A stretch of 64,000 bases of DNA from Dongia sedimenti (lineage in GTDB: Bacteria; Pseudomonadota; Alphaproteobacteria; Dongiales; Dongiaceae): the NCBI GenBank assembly GCA_030715195.1, contig JAUYVI010000003.1, forward strand, positions 400,960 to 464,959. The letters run 5' to 3'. Below are positions 1 through 8,694 of this stretch, piece after piece. Each line of letters begins with the position of its first letter. Position 1 is the stretch's first letter. A program made the position numbers and the translations under genes. The notes under the pieces are model-generated. The model was not told where the DNA came from. It made no database searches and worked only from the letters and a program-made list of their open reading frames with translations.

Positions 1-27
1 GTTCGCATAATGTATATTATGGAAAAT
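1..27. other. dif: dif-like XerC/XerD recombination site, cut by the window edge
   Basis: The first bases match the bacterial dif layout: a left arm ending CGCATAA (XerC half, its first base apparently lost at the window edge), a 6-bp centre TGTATA at 11-16, and a right arm TTATGGAAAAT at 17-27 (XerD half). CATAAT and ATTATG form the inner inverted repeat at 6-21. The right arm differs from the usual TTATGTTAAAT at two positions. It is very AT-rich in GC-rich DNA. It would mark the chromosome terminus, where XerCD resolves dimers; an integrated element that uses dif is the alternative. Confidence 0.72.
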
Positions 28-55
28 ACTGGATAACCAATTGGAGCTGGTTCGA

Positions 56-80
56 GGAACCTTGCTCCGACGCCGCGGTT
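56..80 (+). promoter_or_regulatory. candidate EcfG (general stress sigma) promoter
   Basis: GGAAC at 56-60 is followed, 17 bases later, by GTT at 78-80. This is the -35/-10 layout of alphaproteobacterial EcfG promoters, although the base before GTT is G rather than the usual C. It lies about 90 bases upstream of the sensor kinase start. The GGAAC also forms the right arm of a small hairpin (GGTTC/GAACC, 49-61), which could be coincidence. Confidence 0.35.
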
Positions 81-173
81 AACGTCGAGTGTTGTTGCGC
101 CCTTTAAGGCTCCTATGAGCCGTGTTTGCTTGATTTCGTCGCTGAGGCGCAGCGCCGGGTACGGGGATGCGCC

Positions 174-2489
174 ATGAGTGTCGAGGACGTTGCTGCCAGA
201 TTGCAGGGGGCGTTGGCCCAGCCTGGCGAAGAGCTCGCGACTTTGCACCTGCCCCGCATTGAAATCCTGGGCGAAACCGCTCAGACGCAGAAGAGCCAGC
301 GCCTGTCCTCCACGCTGGACCATGCCGGCGTCGGCATCGTCGAAGTCGATGCGGAAGGCCGGCTGCTCCGGGTGAACCGCCATCTCTGCGCGCTCATGGG
401 CTGCGGCCCTGAGGACCTCGTCGGCCGCTCGATCTTCGACGAGAGCTTTGCCGAGGACGGCGGCACTGATCGGGCGCGGTTCCAACGTCAGGTGGCCGGC
501 GAGATCGATCGCTACACCATCGAAAAACAGATCCGGCGCAAGGACGGCAGTTCCTTCTGGGCCTCTGTCGATTCCTGCAGTGTGCTCGATCCGGCCGGGC
601 ATTTCCTCTACGCCGTGCGCGTTCAGCATGACATCACCGACCGCAAGCGCGCCGAAGCCGCACTGGCACGGCGGGCGGAGGAGCAAAGCGCCCTCTTCGA
701 TTTCACCGACGCGATGCAGCAGGCGCATGCGCCGGAACAGGTGCACGAGGCGGCATTGGACGCGATCCTGCGGGCGCTCCGCTGCGACCGAGCCTCGATC
801 CTGCTGGCAGACGATGCCCAGGTGATGCGGTTTGTCACCGCCCGCGGCCTCTCGGACACGTACAAGCGCGCCGTGGAAGGCCATTCACCGTGGTCACCGG
901 ACGAGCAACAGCCCCAGCCGGTCACGATCCCGGACCTCAGACGCTCTGATCTCCCGGAGGATCTCAGGGCCAGCATCGAGGCGGAAGGCATTGCCGCCGT
1001 CGCCTTCATTCCGCTGCGTCAAAACCGGCGGCTGCTGGGCAAGTTCATGGCGTATTACGACACGCCCCATGCCTTTACGGAGCCCGAGATCAATATCGCG
1101 CTCACCCTCGCCCGCCAGCTCGGCTTCGGTCTGGAGCGGATGCAGGCCGAACGCGCCGCCCAGCGCCTGGCCGCGATCGTCGCGTCCTCCGACGATGCGA
1201 TCATCAGCAAGAGCCTGGACGGGATCATCCAGACCTGGAACGGCGGCGCCGAGAGAATTTTCGGCTACACGGCGCAGGAAGCGATCGGCCAGCCGGTCAG
1301 TATCCTGATCCCGCAGGATCGCCAGAACGAGGAACCGCAGATCCTGGCGCGAATCCGCGCCGGTGAACGGGTCGATCATTTCGAGACCATTCGCCAACGC
1401 GAGGACGGGCGTCTCATCGACATCTCGCTCTCGATCTCGCCAATCCGGGACGAATGGGGCCGGATCATGGGCGCCTCGAAGATCGCCCGCGACATCACCG
1501 AAAAGAAGGAAGCGGAGGCCAAGCTTCGCCATAACGAGCAGCAGTTGAAGGACCTATTGGCGGCGATCCCGGCGGCGATCTATACGACAGACGCTGAAGG
1601 ACGGGTGACGTACTACAACGAAAAGGCCGTGGAACTGGCCGGCCGCGTACCGGTGATCGGCAGCGACGAATGGTGCGTCACCTGGAAGCTCTTTTGGCCG
1701 GACGGCACGCCGCTGCCCCACGATCAATGTCCGATGGCGGTTGCGCTCAAGGAAGGCCGCGCCATCCGAGATGCCGAGGCCGTCGCCGAGCGCCCGGACG
1801 GGACGCGCGTCCCCTTCATCCCCTACCCCACGCCGCTCCGCGACGAGAATGGCCGGGTGATCGGCGCGATCAACATGCTGGTCGATATCAGTGAGCGCAA
1901 GCAGGCGGAGACGCAGCAGCGCATCCTGCTGAACGAGCTCAACCACCGCGTCAAGAACAACATGCAGATGCTGCAGTCGCTGCTGGCCAATGCGGCACGC
2001 AACACCCAGAACCCGGAAGCCAGAGAGGTGCTGGGCGAGGCGAGCGACCGCCTGGCGGCCATGTCGGCCGCCCAGCGTGTACTCTATGGCACGACCGACG
2101 CCACGCGGTTCGACGGAGAGGAATTCCTCGACGCGGTCTGCAAGACAGCACAACACGCGTTTCCCGACGACGTCCGGATCGAGAGCCGGTCCAATGTCGG
2201 GCAATTGCCGAACGATGCGGCGATGCCGTTGGCGTTGATCCTCAACGAGTTGATGACCAACGCGGTCAAGCATGGGCTGAAAGGGCAAGCGGGCACGATC
2301 CAGATCGCACTGGAACGAGAGGGCGATGCTTTCGTCCTGTGCGTCGCCGACGGCGGCCCTGGATTCGATCTCGACACCGTCAAGAGGCGTTCATCCGGAT
2401 TGCAGCTGGTCCAGGGCTTGGCCCGTCAGCTGCGCGGCCGCTTCGAGGTGCAGCGCGATCCCACCCGCTGCGTCCTGCATTTCACATGA
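174..2489 (+). CDS. PAS-GAF-PAS-PAS sensor histidine kinase, HisKA_2 family
   Basis: A 771-residue cytoplasmic sensor kinase; no membrane segment is visible. Domains in order: PAS about 48-162, GAF about 165-325, PAS about 328-450, PAS about 455-575, a HisKA_2 dimerisation domain with the phospho-acceptor motif ELNHRVKNN (His 591), and a C-terminal HATPase domain with the N-box LNELMTNAVKHG and the ATP-lid motif VADGGPGF. HisKA_2 kinases in alphaproteobacteria often feed the general stress response. I chose the ATG at 174 because GGGG lies 7-8 bases upstream; an in-frame TTG at 126 would add 16 residues. The stop overlaps the start of the next gene (ATGA), so the receiver protein is its probable partner. 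The ligand cannot be read from the sequence. Confidence 0.9.
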   Translation: MSVEDVAARLQGALAQPGEELATLHLPRIEILGETAQTQKSQRLSSTLDHAGVGIVEVDAEGRLLRVNRHLCALMGCGPEDLVGRSIFDESFAEDGGTDRARFQRQVAGEIDRYTIEKQIRRKDGSSFWASVDSCSVLDPAGHFLYAVRVQHDITDRKRAEAALARRAEEQSALFDFTDAMQQAHAPEQVHEAALDAILRALRCDRASILLADDAQVMRFVTARGLSDTYKRAVEGHSPWSPDEQQPQPVTIPDLRRSDLPEDLRASIEAEGIAAVAFIPLRQNRRLLGKFMAYYDTPHAFTEPEINIALTLARQLGFGLERMQAERAAQRLAAIVASSDDAIISKSLDGIIQTWNGGAERIFGYTAQEAIGQPVSILIPQDRQNEEPQILARIRAGERVDHFETIRQREDGRLIDISLSISPIRDEWGRIMGASKIARDITEKKEAEAKLRHNEQQLKDLLAAIPAAIYTTDAEGRVTYYNEKAVELAGRVPVIGSDEWCVTWKLFWPDGTPLPHDQCPMAVALKEGRAIRDAEAVAERPDGTRVPFIPYPTPLRDENGRVIGAINMLVDISERKQAETQQRILLNELNHRVKNNMQMLQSLLANAARNTQNPEAREVLGEASDRLAAMSAAQRVLYGTTDATRFDGEEFLDAVCKTAQHAFPDDVRIESRSNVGQLPNDAAMPLALILNELMTNAVKHGLKGQAGTIQIALEREGDAFVLCVADGGPGFDLDTVKRRSSGLQLVQGLARQLRGRFEVQRDPTRCVLHFT

Positions 2490-3001
2490 GCCTCCTGATG
2501 CCGCAAGGGACACGGCTGGGCGCGCCGGCCGGCACGGATTTCTCGCCGGCGGTTTACCCGCACCGACCTCAGCGCTTCGCCCGAGAGGACAGCCGGGGCG
2601 CCGACGGTTCGACCCAGGCACCGGGCCCGGTCCTGGTCGTCGAGGATGACTTCCTTGTCGCCATGCAAATCGAGGCCACCCTGGCCGAGGCCGGATTCGC
2701 GGTGGCGGGCGTTGCCGCTTCCGGCGAAGAGGCGATCGACTTGGCCGGTTCGGTCCGCCCCGCCCTCGCCTTGATGGATATTCGCCTGGCCGGAACGATG
2801 GATGGCGTCGATGCCGCCCTGGTGCTGTTCCGCAAGCTCGGCATCCGTTGCATCTTCGCGACAGCGCATAACGATCCGGAAGTCCGGCGCCGTGCGACAC
2901 CCGCCGAACCCCTCGGCTGGTTGCGAAAGCCTTACACCATGCCGGCGCTGCTGGAAGCGGTCCGTCAAGCGCTCTCCGACCTCGAAGCGGATTCCGAATG
3001 A
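2486..3001 (+). CDS. single-domain response regulator
   Basis: A 171-residue receiver protein whose ATG overlaps the stop of the upstream kinase by four bases, implying coupled translation. Receiver landmarks are present: acidic pair D54/D55, phospho-acceptor D98 (in ALMDIRLAG), T126 and K148 (in RKPY). About 45 residues of unconserved sequence precede the receiver, so an internal start is possible. There is no DNA-binding or enzymatic output domain; it probably acts by protein contact or as a phosphate sink for the HisKA_2 kinase. Receivers of this type commonly pair with HisKA_2/HWE kinases. Confidence 0.88.
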   Translation: MSLLMPQGTRLGAPAGTDFSPAVYPHRPQRFAREDSRGADGSTQAPGPVLVVEDDFLVAMQIEATLAEAGFAVAGVAASGEEAIDLAGSVRPALALMDIRLAGTMDGVDAALVLFRKLGIRCIFATAHNDPEVRRRATPAEPLGWLRKPYTMPALLEAVRQALSDLEADSE

Positions 3002-3072
3002 TCCGGCTCTTGTAGCCGCCCCCTCCCGGCGGGCATTCTCACGGCCACTCTTTCTTTCCCGGTGAGTGCGCC

Positions 3073-3936
3073 ATGACCGACCTGCTTCAATCCCCCGCCC
3101 CCAGTTCCGCCGCTCTTGCCTTCGATCGGCTGCTGGCGATCATGGCGCGTCTGCGCGATCCGCAGGACGGATGCCCCTGGGATCTCGAACAGAGCTTCCG
3201 CACCATCGTGCCGCACACGATCGAGGAGGCCTATGAGGTGGCCGACGCGATCGAGCGCGACGATTTGAAATCACTGCCGGGCGAGCTGGGCGATCTGCTG
3301 TTCCAGGTGGTCTTCTACGCGCAGATGGCCGCGGAGGCCGGACAGTTCCGGATGGAGGATGTCATCGCCGCGATCAACACCAAGATGATCGAGCGTCATC
3401 CCCATGTCTTCGGCACGGCGACCATCGAAACGGCGGCGGCGCAGACCGTGGCCTGGGAAGTCCAGAAGGCCAAGGAGCGTGCCGCGGAAGCCGCGGCCGC
3501 GGGACGCGCACTCAGCGTGCTGGACGGCGTTGCCGCCGGCCTCCCCGCCCTCATCCGCGCGGAGAAGCTGCAGAAGCGGGCGGCGCGCATCGGTTTCGAC
3601 TGGCCCGCGGCCGGGCCGGTGATCGACAAGGTCGAGGAAGAGATCGGAGAATTGAAGGCCGAGCTGGGCGATCGGCCCAAGCCCGAGCGTCTGGACGAGG
3701 AAATGGGCGACCTGCTGTTCGCCTGTGCCAACCTGGCGCGGCATCTGGGCGTGGATCCGGAAGGCGCCCTGCGCCGCGCCAATGCCAAGTTCGAGCGGCG
3801 ATTCAAGCGGATGGAGGCGCTCGCCGCCGTGGATTCGGGGTCAGGCGGTGGTCAGGAGTCGATGCCAACATCATTGGAGCATCTGGAGGCATTGTGGCAG
3901 CGCGTGAAGGCCGAGGAAGGCAAGCACGCGCCGTAA
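3073..3936 (+). CDS. mazG: nucleoside triphosphate pyrophosphohydrolase MazG
   Basis: A 287-residue protein with two MazG helical domains. The first (about 25-125) carries the GCPWDLEQ segment, the EEAYE metal-binding motif and GELGDLLFQ; the second (about 170-255) repeats the pattern with EEEIGEL and DEEMGDLLF. MazG hydrolyses NTPs and dNTPs to monophosphate and pyrophosphate, clearing aberrant nucleotides and lowering (p)ppGpp precursors. The link between domains is Ala-rich. GGTGAG sits about 9 bases upstream of the ATG. In many alphaproteobacteria mazG lies near hflX/hfq; here it is about 5 kb from hfq and in the opposite orientation. Confidence 0.95.
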   Translation: MTDLLQSPAPSSAALAFDRLLAIMARLRDPQDGCPWDLEQSFRTIVPHTIEEAYEVADAIERDDLKSLPGELGDLLFQVVFYAQMAAEAGQFRMEDVIAAINTKMIERHPHVFGTATIETAAAQTVAWEVQKAKERAAEAAAAGRALSVLDGVAAGLPALIRAEKLQKRAARIGFDWPAAGPVIDKVEEEIGELKAELGDRPKPERLDEEMGDLLFACANLARHLGVDPEGALRRANAKFERRFKRMEALAAVDSGSGGGQESMPTSLEHLEALWQRVKAEEGKHAP

Positions 3937-3989
3937 CGATATGCGGCGGCCATCCCGGCCGCGCGCAATGCCTCGGTCCCGGGAGTGGC

Positions 3990-5276
3990 ATGCGCAGTCT
4001 GGTTCTGCCGTCACGCGGCGTCGCGACGCAAGCGGTGACTTCGACGAGTACGGATATGGCGGCGGTCCATCCGCCGCTCGGCGCCTGGGCGCGTCAGCTC
4101 GAGGCCCGGGCCTTGCTCCGGCGGCCGCTGCCGATCTGGCTGGCGCGGATCCTCGGCATTCGCCTGCTCGATCTCGCTCGAATTGCCTGGTATGCACCGC
4201 GCCTGGCCCCAAAGGTTCGGGCCCTGACCGGCCAATCGTTTCTCAGGCAGCTGCGGGAACAACTGGAGCTGGCCTTTGGCCGGGGCATCGATCCCTCGGT
4301 CTATTATTTCGAGGAGCTCTACAAGCCGGGCGGGCTCGCCGATATCGATCAGTATTTCATGCGGCGCGAGGTGAAGGGGGAGCTACTCGGTCACCTGCAT
4401 CGTCTCCAGCCGCCTGCGGCCGAGCGCCGCATCAATCTCGGCGACAAGCTGCAGTTCCTCGCCTGGTGCGCCCGCACCAACTTGCCCCATGCTGCTCCTC
4501 TGATGCTGATTGAGGACGGCCAGGTGGTCTGGCAGACCGGCGACCTGCTCGACCTCGACCAGGATCTCTTCGCCAAGCCCCGGACCGGTCGGGGTGCCTC
4601 GGGAGTCCGGCTCTATCGCCGCAGCGCCGCGTTCAGCTTCGATGATGAGAACGGGCGACGCCTGACCTTGGGAGAGATCGCGAGCGACCTCATCCATCGC
4701 TTCGGCACCCGGAACGTGATGGTGCTGCCCCGCCTGCGCAATCATCCGGAACTCGCCGGACTGGCCGGCGAATCTCTGATCACGATCCGCTGCGTGACCT
4801 GCCTCGACGAGCGAGAGCAGCCGGAGCTGGTCCTCGCCTATCTGCGCGTGCTGGCGAAGCTTGAGCCAGACTGGCCGGTGAAGAAGCCGATCAGCGAATA
4901 TGCCGCCGCGGTCGATCTCGCCGACGGACGTCTGTCCGCCATGACCGGCGACAAGCCCGAATGCCTGTCACAATGGTACGATCAACATCCGGTGACCGGT
5001 GTCGATGTCGCTGGCCGCATCGTGCCGTGCTGGGATGCCGTGGCCGCCCTTGCGGAACGGGCCCATCGGGTCACCCGCGACCGCGTCCTGGTCGGCTGGG
5101 ATATTGCGATCACACCGTCCGGCCCGCTGCTGCTCGAGGGCAATTCCTACCCGGATGTGCATTATCCGCAGCGCATCTTCCGCCGACCCTATGGCGCGAT
5201 GCGAGTCGGGCAGCTGCTCCGCCACCATATGGGCCGGCTGGAGCAGAAATGGGCGGTGGAGAACCGCCCGGCCTAG
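3990..5276 (+). CDS. ATP-grasp protein of the sugar-transfer-associated type
   Basis: A 428-residue protein resembling the family called sugar-transfer-associated ATP-grasp. Visible ATP-grasp-like pieces: a phosphate-loop-like segment FAKPRTGRGASGV near residue 205, and a C-terminal metal-binding strand VGWDIAITPSGPLLLEGN near residue 385, with the acidic and Asn residues expected for Mg-ATP. ATP-grasp enzymes ligate a carboxylate to an amine or thiol through an acyl-phosphate; the substrate is unknown. I chose the ATG at 3990 because GGGAGTGG precedes it; frames upstream overlap mazG. No glycosyltransferase or polysaccharide operon lies next to it. Its stop shares a CTAG with the convergent gene at 5273. 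Confidence 0.75.
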   Translation: MRSLVLPSRGVATQAVTSTSTDMAAVHPPLGAWARQLEARALLRRPLPIWLARILGIRLLDLARIAWYAPRLAPKVRALTGQSFLRQLREQLELAFGRGIDPSVYYFEELYKPGGLADIDQYFMRREVKGELLGHLHRLQPPAAERRINLGDKLQFLAWCARTNLPHAAPLMLIEDGQVVWQTGDLLDLDQDLFAKPRTGRGASGVRLYRRSAAFSFDDENGRRLTLGEIASDLIHRFGTRNVMVLPRLRNHPELAGLAGESLITIRCVTCLDEREQPELVLAYLRVLAKLEPDWPVKKPISEYAAAVDLADGRLSAMTGDKPECLSQWYDQHPVTGVDVAGRIVPCWDAVAALAERAHRVTRDRVLVGWDIAITPSGPLLLEGNSYPDVHYPQRIFRRPYGAMRVGQLLRHHMGRLEQKWAVENRPA

Positions 5277-6139
5277 GGCCGGGCGACGAGGTCCATCAGG
5301 CTCGACGTATCCCAGCGATTGCCGCCGCGCTGCTGGACCTGGGCGTAGAACTGGTCGACCAGGGCGGTCACCGGCAGCCGCGCGCCGTTGCGCTTGGCCT
5401 CGTCGAGACAGATCGCCAGATCCTTGCGCATCCAGTCGACGGCGAAACCGAAATCGAACTTGCCCTCAACCATGGTGCTGGCCCGGTTCTCCATCTGCCA
5501 GGACTGCGCTGCGCCCTTCGAGATCACCTCGACCACCTTGCCGGTGTCGAGCCCGGCCTTCACCGCGAAGTTCATCGCTTCGGCCAGGCCCTGGACCAGG
5601 CCGGCGATGCAGATCTGATTCACCATCTTGGTGAGCTGGCCGCTGCCGACGGGGCCTAGCAGGACGCAGGCCCGGGCATAAGCGTCGATCACCGGCTTGG
5701 CGCGGTCGAAGTCCTTCCGCGCGCCGCCGCACATGACGCCGAGCTTGCCGTTTTCGGCGCCGGCCTGGCCGCCGGACACCGGCGCATCGACGAAGCCCAA
5801 GCCGAGCTTCGCGCCGGCCGCCGCCAGCTCCCGCGCGACTTCCGCCGACGCCGTGGTGTGGTCGACGAACAGCGTGCCCTTGGCCATGCCGGCGAAGGCG
5901 CCGTCCGGGCCGTTGACGACGCTGCGCAGGTCATCGTCGTTGCCGACACACGCGAACACGATCTCGGCGCCCTGGGCGGCTTCGCGCGGCGTCGCCGCGG
6001 AGCCGCCTTTGTGCGTCTCGACCCATTTCGCGGATTTGGCGGCGGTGCGGTTGTAGACCGTCACGTCGTGCCCCGCCTTCTTGAGATGACCGGCCATGGG
6101 AAAACCCATGACGCCCAGGCCCAGAAACGCAACCTTCAT
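5273..6139 (-). CDS. NAD(P)-dependent beta-hydroxyacid dehydrogenase (3-hydroxyisobutyrate dehydrogenase family)
   Basis: A 288-residue member of the beta-hydroxyacid dehydrogenase family. The N-terminus holds the Rossmann motif GLGVMGFPMA; the substrate-binding segment DAPVSGGQAGAENG lies near residue 120; the catalytic lysine is in LTKMVNQ near residue 170, followed by the all-helical dimer domain. Family members oxidise 3-hydroxyisobutyrate, tartronate semialdehyde (reverse) or succinic semialdehyde; the exact substrate is not decided here. The start at 6139 has GAGGGG upstream. Last gene of the leftward hfq-hflX group and convergent with the ATP-grasp gene. Confidence 0.88.
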   Translation of the reverse strand: MKVAFLGLGVMGFPMAGHLKKAGHDVTVYNRTAAKSAKWVETHKGGSAATPREAAQGAEIVFACVGNDDDLRSVVNGPDGAFAGMAKGTLFVDHTTASAEVARELAAAGAKLGLGFVDAPVSGGQAGAENGKLGVMCGGARKDFDRAKPVIDAYARACVLLGPVGSGQLTKMVNQICIAGLVQGLAEAMNFAVKAGLDTGKVVEVISKGAAQSWQMENRASTMVEGKFDFGFAVDWMRKDLAICLDEAKRNGARLPVTALVDQFYAQVQQRGGNRWDTSSLMDLVARP

Positions 6140-6161
6140 CGTCCCCTCACTCTTGACTGGA

Positions 6162-6989
6162 TCAATCCGCGCCCAGCATCCGGCGATGGACCTCGTCCCA
6201 GGTGGCGCGGTCGCGCGCTGCCAGGATGCCGGTGGCGGTTTCCGCCTGGCTCGGCCGATATCCGTCGGCATTGAAGTAGCCGACATATCCGCCGAGTTCC
6301 TGGACGATCGCCGCGCCCGGTGCGTGGTCCCAGGGCATGACGCCGCTGAACATCAGGAAATCCACCTCGCCGCGCGCCAGCCGCAGATATTCGAGGCCGG
6401 CGCAACGCATGCTCTTCACTTGCTGCACACGATCGCGGCGCTTCTGGACCTTTTGGGCGGTCTCGCGATCGCCCTTGGAACCGACCGCAAGAATGCCGCG
6501 ATACTGGTTCGGCGTCATGGGCGGCGCCAGGCGTTTGCCGCCGCTCCAGGCACCCTCGCCCTTCACCGCATAGCTGGTCGTGTCGGTGACGGGGTCGTAG
6601 ATCCACCCGCCGAGCACCTGGTCGCGCTCGACCAGCGCCATCATCGTGCAGAACTCTTCCTTGCCTTCGGCGAAGTTCGCCGTGCCGTCCACCGGGTCGA
6701 TGACCCAGACCGGCTGGTCCGAGGCGAGACGCCGAATGATCGAGGGATCGCGGGCGCAATCCTCTTCGCCGACCAGCAGCGACCCCGGCAGCAACGCGGC
6801 CAGCTTGGGGGCCAGCGCGGCTTCCATCGCCTCGTCGGCGACGGTCACGAAGTCGCCGGGGCTCTTCTCGCGGATCTCATGGCTCTTCAGCTGCCGGAAG
6901 CGCGGCAGCACCTCGACCAGCGCGATCTCGCGCAGCAGCTTTGCAACGGTCCCGGCTTCCGGAACCTGGGCGGCGGTCGTGGCGGTCAT
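6162..6989 (-). CDS. inositol monophosphatase family phosphatase
   Basis: A 275-residue Mg-dependent phosphatase of the IMPase/CysQ/histidinol-phosphatase superfamily. It has GEEDCA (metal-ligand Glu, near residue 70), WVIDPVDGTANF (near 90, motif A) and MPWDHAPGAA (near 220, motif B). Substrates in the family include inositol phosphates, fructose-1,6-bisphosphate, histidinol phosphate and PAP; nothing here decides among them. The ATG at 6989 overlaps the stop of the upstream small gene (ATGA) and has GAGGGG in front, so the two are coupled. Confidence 0.88.
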   Translation of the reverse strand: MTATTAAQVPEAGTVAKLLREIALVEVLPRFRQLKSHEIREKSPGDFVTVADEAMEAALAPKLAALLPGSLLVGEEDCARDPSIIRRLASDQPVWVIDPVDGTANFAEGKEEFCTMMALVERDQVLGGWIYDPVTDTTSYAVKGEGAWSGGKRLAPPMTPNQYRGILAVGSKGDRETAQKVQKRRDRVQQVKSMRCAGLEYLRLARGEVDFLMFSGVMPWDHAPGAAIVQELGGYVGYFNADGYRPSQAETATGILAARDRATWDEVHRRMLGAD

Positions 6990-7243
6990 CCCCGCCCCTC
7001 GATCCAGTCGCGGATGGTCGCCTCGTCGTGCAGATAGGCATCCCCGGATTTGACGTCGAGGCTGGCGGCGAGGCGCAGCAAATGCCACATCTTGGGCTCG
7101 ACCGCATCATGGTCGAGTTCCTCGATCTCCTCCTGCACCTCGCTCGCCCATTCGGCCGCCGCTGTGCGGCTGGTGGTGCCGTCCAGCACCGCCTGCAGCA
7201 GCGCGACGATCTCCTCGCGTGTCGGAACTGCGACTTCAGCCAT
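6986..7243 (-). CDS. small acidic protein of unknown function
   Basis: An 85-residue protein, helical and acidic, with no recognised domain, signal peptide or membrane segment. It opens MAEVAVPTREEIVALLQAVL and has a Trp/Asp/Glu-rich C-terminal half (KMWHLLRLAASLD, then DEATIRDWIE). It overlaps hflX upstream by 8 bases and the phosphatase gene downstream by 4 bases, so it is embedded in the operon and surely translated if the operon is. GAGGAGG lies about 13 bases upstream of the chosen ATG; an ATG 27 bases further upstream (7270) is an alternative. I do not recognise the family. Confidence 0.75.
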   Translation of the reverse strand: MAEVAVPTREEIVALLQAVLDGTTSRTAAAEWASEVQEEIEELDHDAVEPKMWHLLRLAASLDVKSGDAYLHDEATIRDWIEGRG

Positions 7244-8618
7244 GGTCTCGCTTCGCCTCCTCATCGGCATCGTGGATCGCCGCGACGCCGAAGCGGCGCT
7301 CGAAGCGTTCGGTATCCTCCGGCGACAGCCGCACCGTCAACTCGGAATGGCCTTCCTGGTCCCGGCGCTCCAGTACCTCGCCATGCTCGTAGAGCCAGGC
7401 CGTGGCGGCGCCTTGATCATGCGCCAGCCGATAGGCCGCGGGTTGCCGGGTGTTGCGCAGCTTCGCTTCAATGATCGCGATCAACTGATCGCAGCCCTCG
7501 CCGCTGATCGCCGAGATGGCGACCGCCGGATGCCGCTTGGCCTGCTCGAGCAAGGCTTCGCGCGCCTCGGGCTCGATCCGATCGATCTTGTTCAGGACTT
7601 CGATCATCCGCTCGCCCAGCATTTCGCCGAGCCCGAGACTCGCCAGCACCGCCTCGACATCGGCCTTCTGGCCCTCGGCTTCGGGATGCGAGGCGTCGCG
7701 GACGTGGAGCAGCAGGTCGGCTTCCAGCACTTCCTCGAGCGTTGCGCGGAAGGCGGCAACCAGTTCGGTCGGTAGGTCGGAAATGAATCCGACGGTGTCC
7801 GACAGGATGATCTCGTGGCCATCCGGCAAGGTGATCCGGCGCATGGTCGGATCGAGGGTGGCGAACAGCAGATCCGCCGCCAGCACGCCCGAGCCGGACA
7901 GCCGGTTGAACAGCGTCGACTTACCGGCATTGGTGTAGCCGACCAGCGCCACGACCGGATAGGGCACGCGGCGCCGCGCCTTGCGGTGCAGGCCGCGGGT
8001 GCGCTTCACGTCTTCGAGGTCGCGTTTATTGCGAATGATCCGTTCGTCGATCAGTCGTCGGTCGATTTCCAGCTGGCTTTCGCCGGGACCGCCGAGGAAG
8101 CCGAAGCCGCCGCGCTGGCGCTCGAGATGGGTCCATGACCGCACCAGGCGGCTGCGCTGATAGCTGAGCGCGGCGAGCTCGACCTGGAGCTGACCCTCGC
8201 TGGTCCTGGCGCGCTCGCCGAATATTTCCAGGATCAAGCCGGTGCGGTCGATGACCTTGGTCTTCCAGGCGCGCTCGAGATTGCGCTGCTGGATCGGCGT
8301 GATCGCCGCGTCGATGACGACGACCGCGATCTCCTGCTCGGCGATCAGGGCGCCGAGCCGCTCGACGCCACCCGAGCCGAGCAACGTTGCCGGCTTCGGC
8401 TCGTTGATGCGGATGATCTCGGCGGCGATGACGTTGAGATCGATGGCGCGCGCAAGACCGGCCGCCTCTTCCAGGCGGCTCTCCGGCGAGCGACCGCCGG
8501 AATAGACCGATCGCGGCCCGGTCTTGAACGATGGATGCAGAACCAGCGCACGGTCGTGGTGCCGCATGCCGTCGCCATCGACCATCGGCCGGTCGTTGGA
8601 ATGCGGAGATCCGGTCAT
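7236..8618 (-). CDS. hflX: ribosome-associated GTPase HflX
   Basis: A 460-residue GTPase. The N-terminal HflX domain is followed by a coiled region ending GGFGFLGGPGESQLEIDRR, then the G domain: G1 GYTNAGKST, G3 DTVGFISDLP, G4 NKID and G5 SAISGEG. HflX binds the 50S subunit, splits stalled or hibernating ribosomes and responds to stress. It follows hfq on the same strand with a 76-base gap, the conserved hfq-hflX order of proteobacteria. Confidence 0.97.
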   Translation of the reverse strand: MTGSPHSNDRPMVDGDGMRHHDRALVLHPSFKTGPRSVYSGGRSPESRLEEAAGLARAIDLNVIAAEIIRINEPKPATLLGSGGVERLGALIAEQEIAVVVIDAAITPIQQRNLERAWKTKVIDRTGLILEIFGERARTSEGQLQVELAALSYQRSRLVRSWTHLERQRGGFGFLGGPGESQLEIDRRLIDERIIRNKRDLEDVKRTRGLHRKARRRVPYPVVALVGYTNAGKSTLFNRLSGSGVLAADLLFATLDPTMRRITLPDGHEIILSDTVGFISDLPTELVAAFRATLEEVLEADLLLHVRDASHPEAEGQKADVEAVLASLGLGEMLGERMIEVLNKIDRIEPEAREALLEQAKRHPAVAISAISGEGCDQLIAIIEAKLRNTRQPAAYRLAHDQGAATAWLYEHGEVLERRDQEGHSELTVRLSPEDTERFERRFGVAAIHDADEEAKRDHG

Positions 8619-8694
8619 TGGCCCGCCTCACTCGACAGCGCACCCATGGCCGGTGTCACGGCGCTTGGGCCGAAGGTGGGACGACGGGGAGGCG

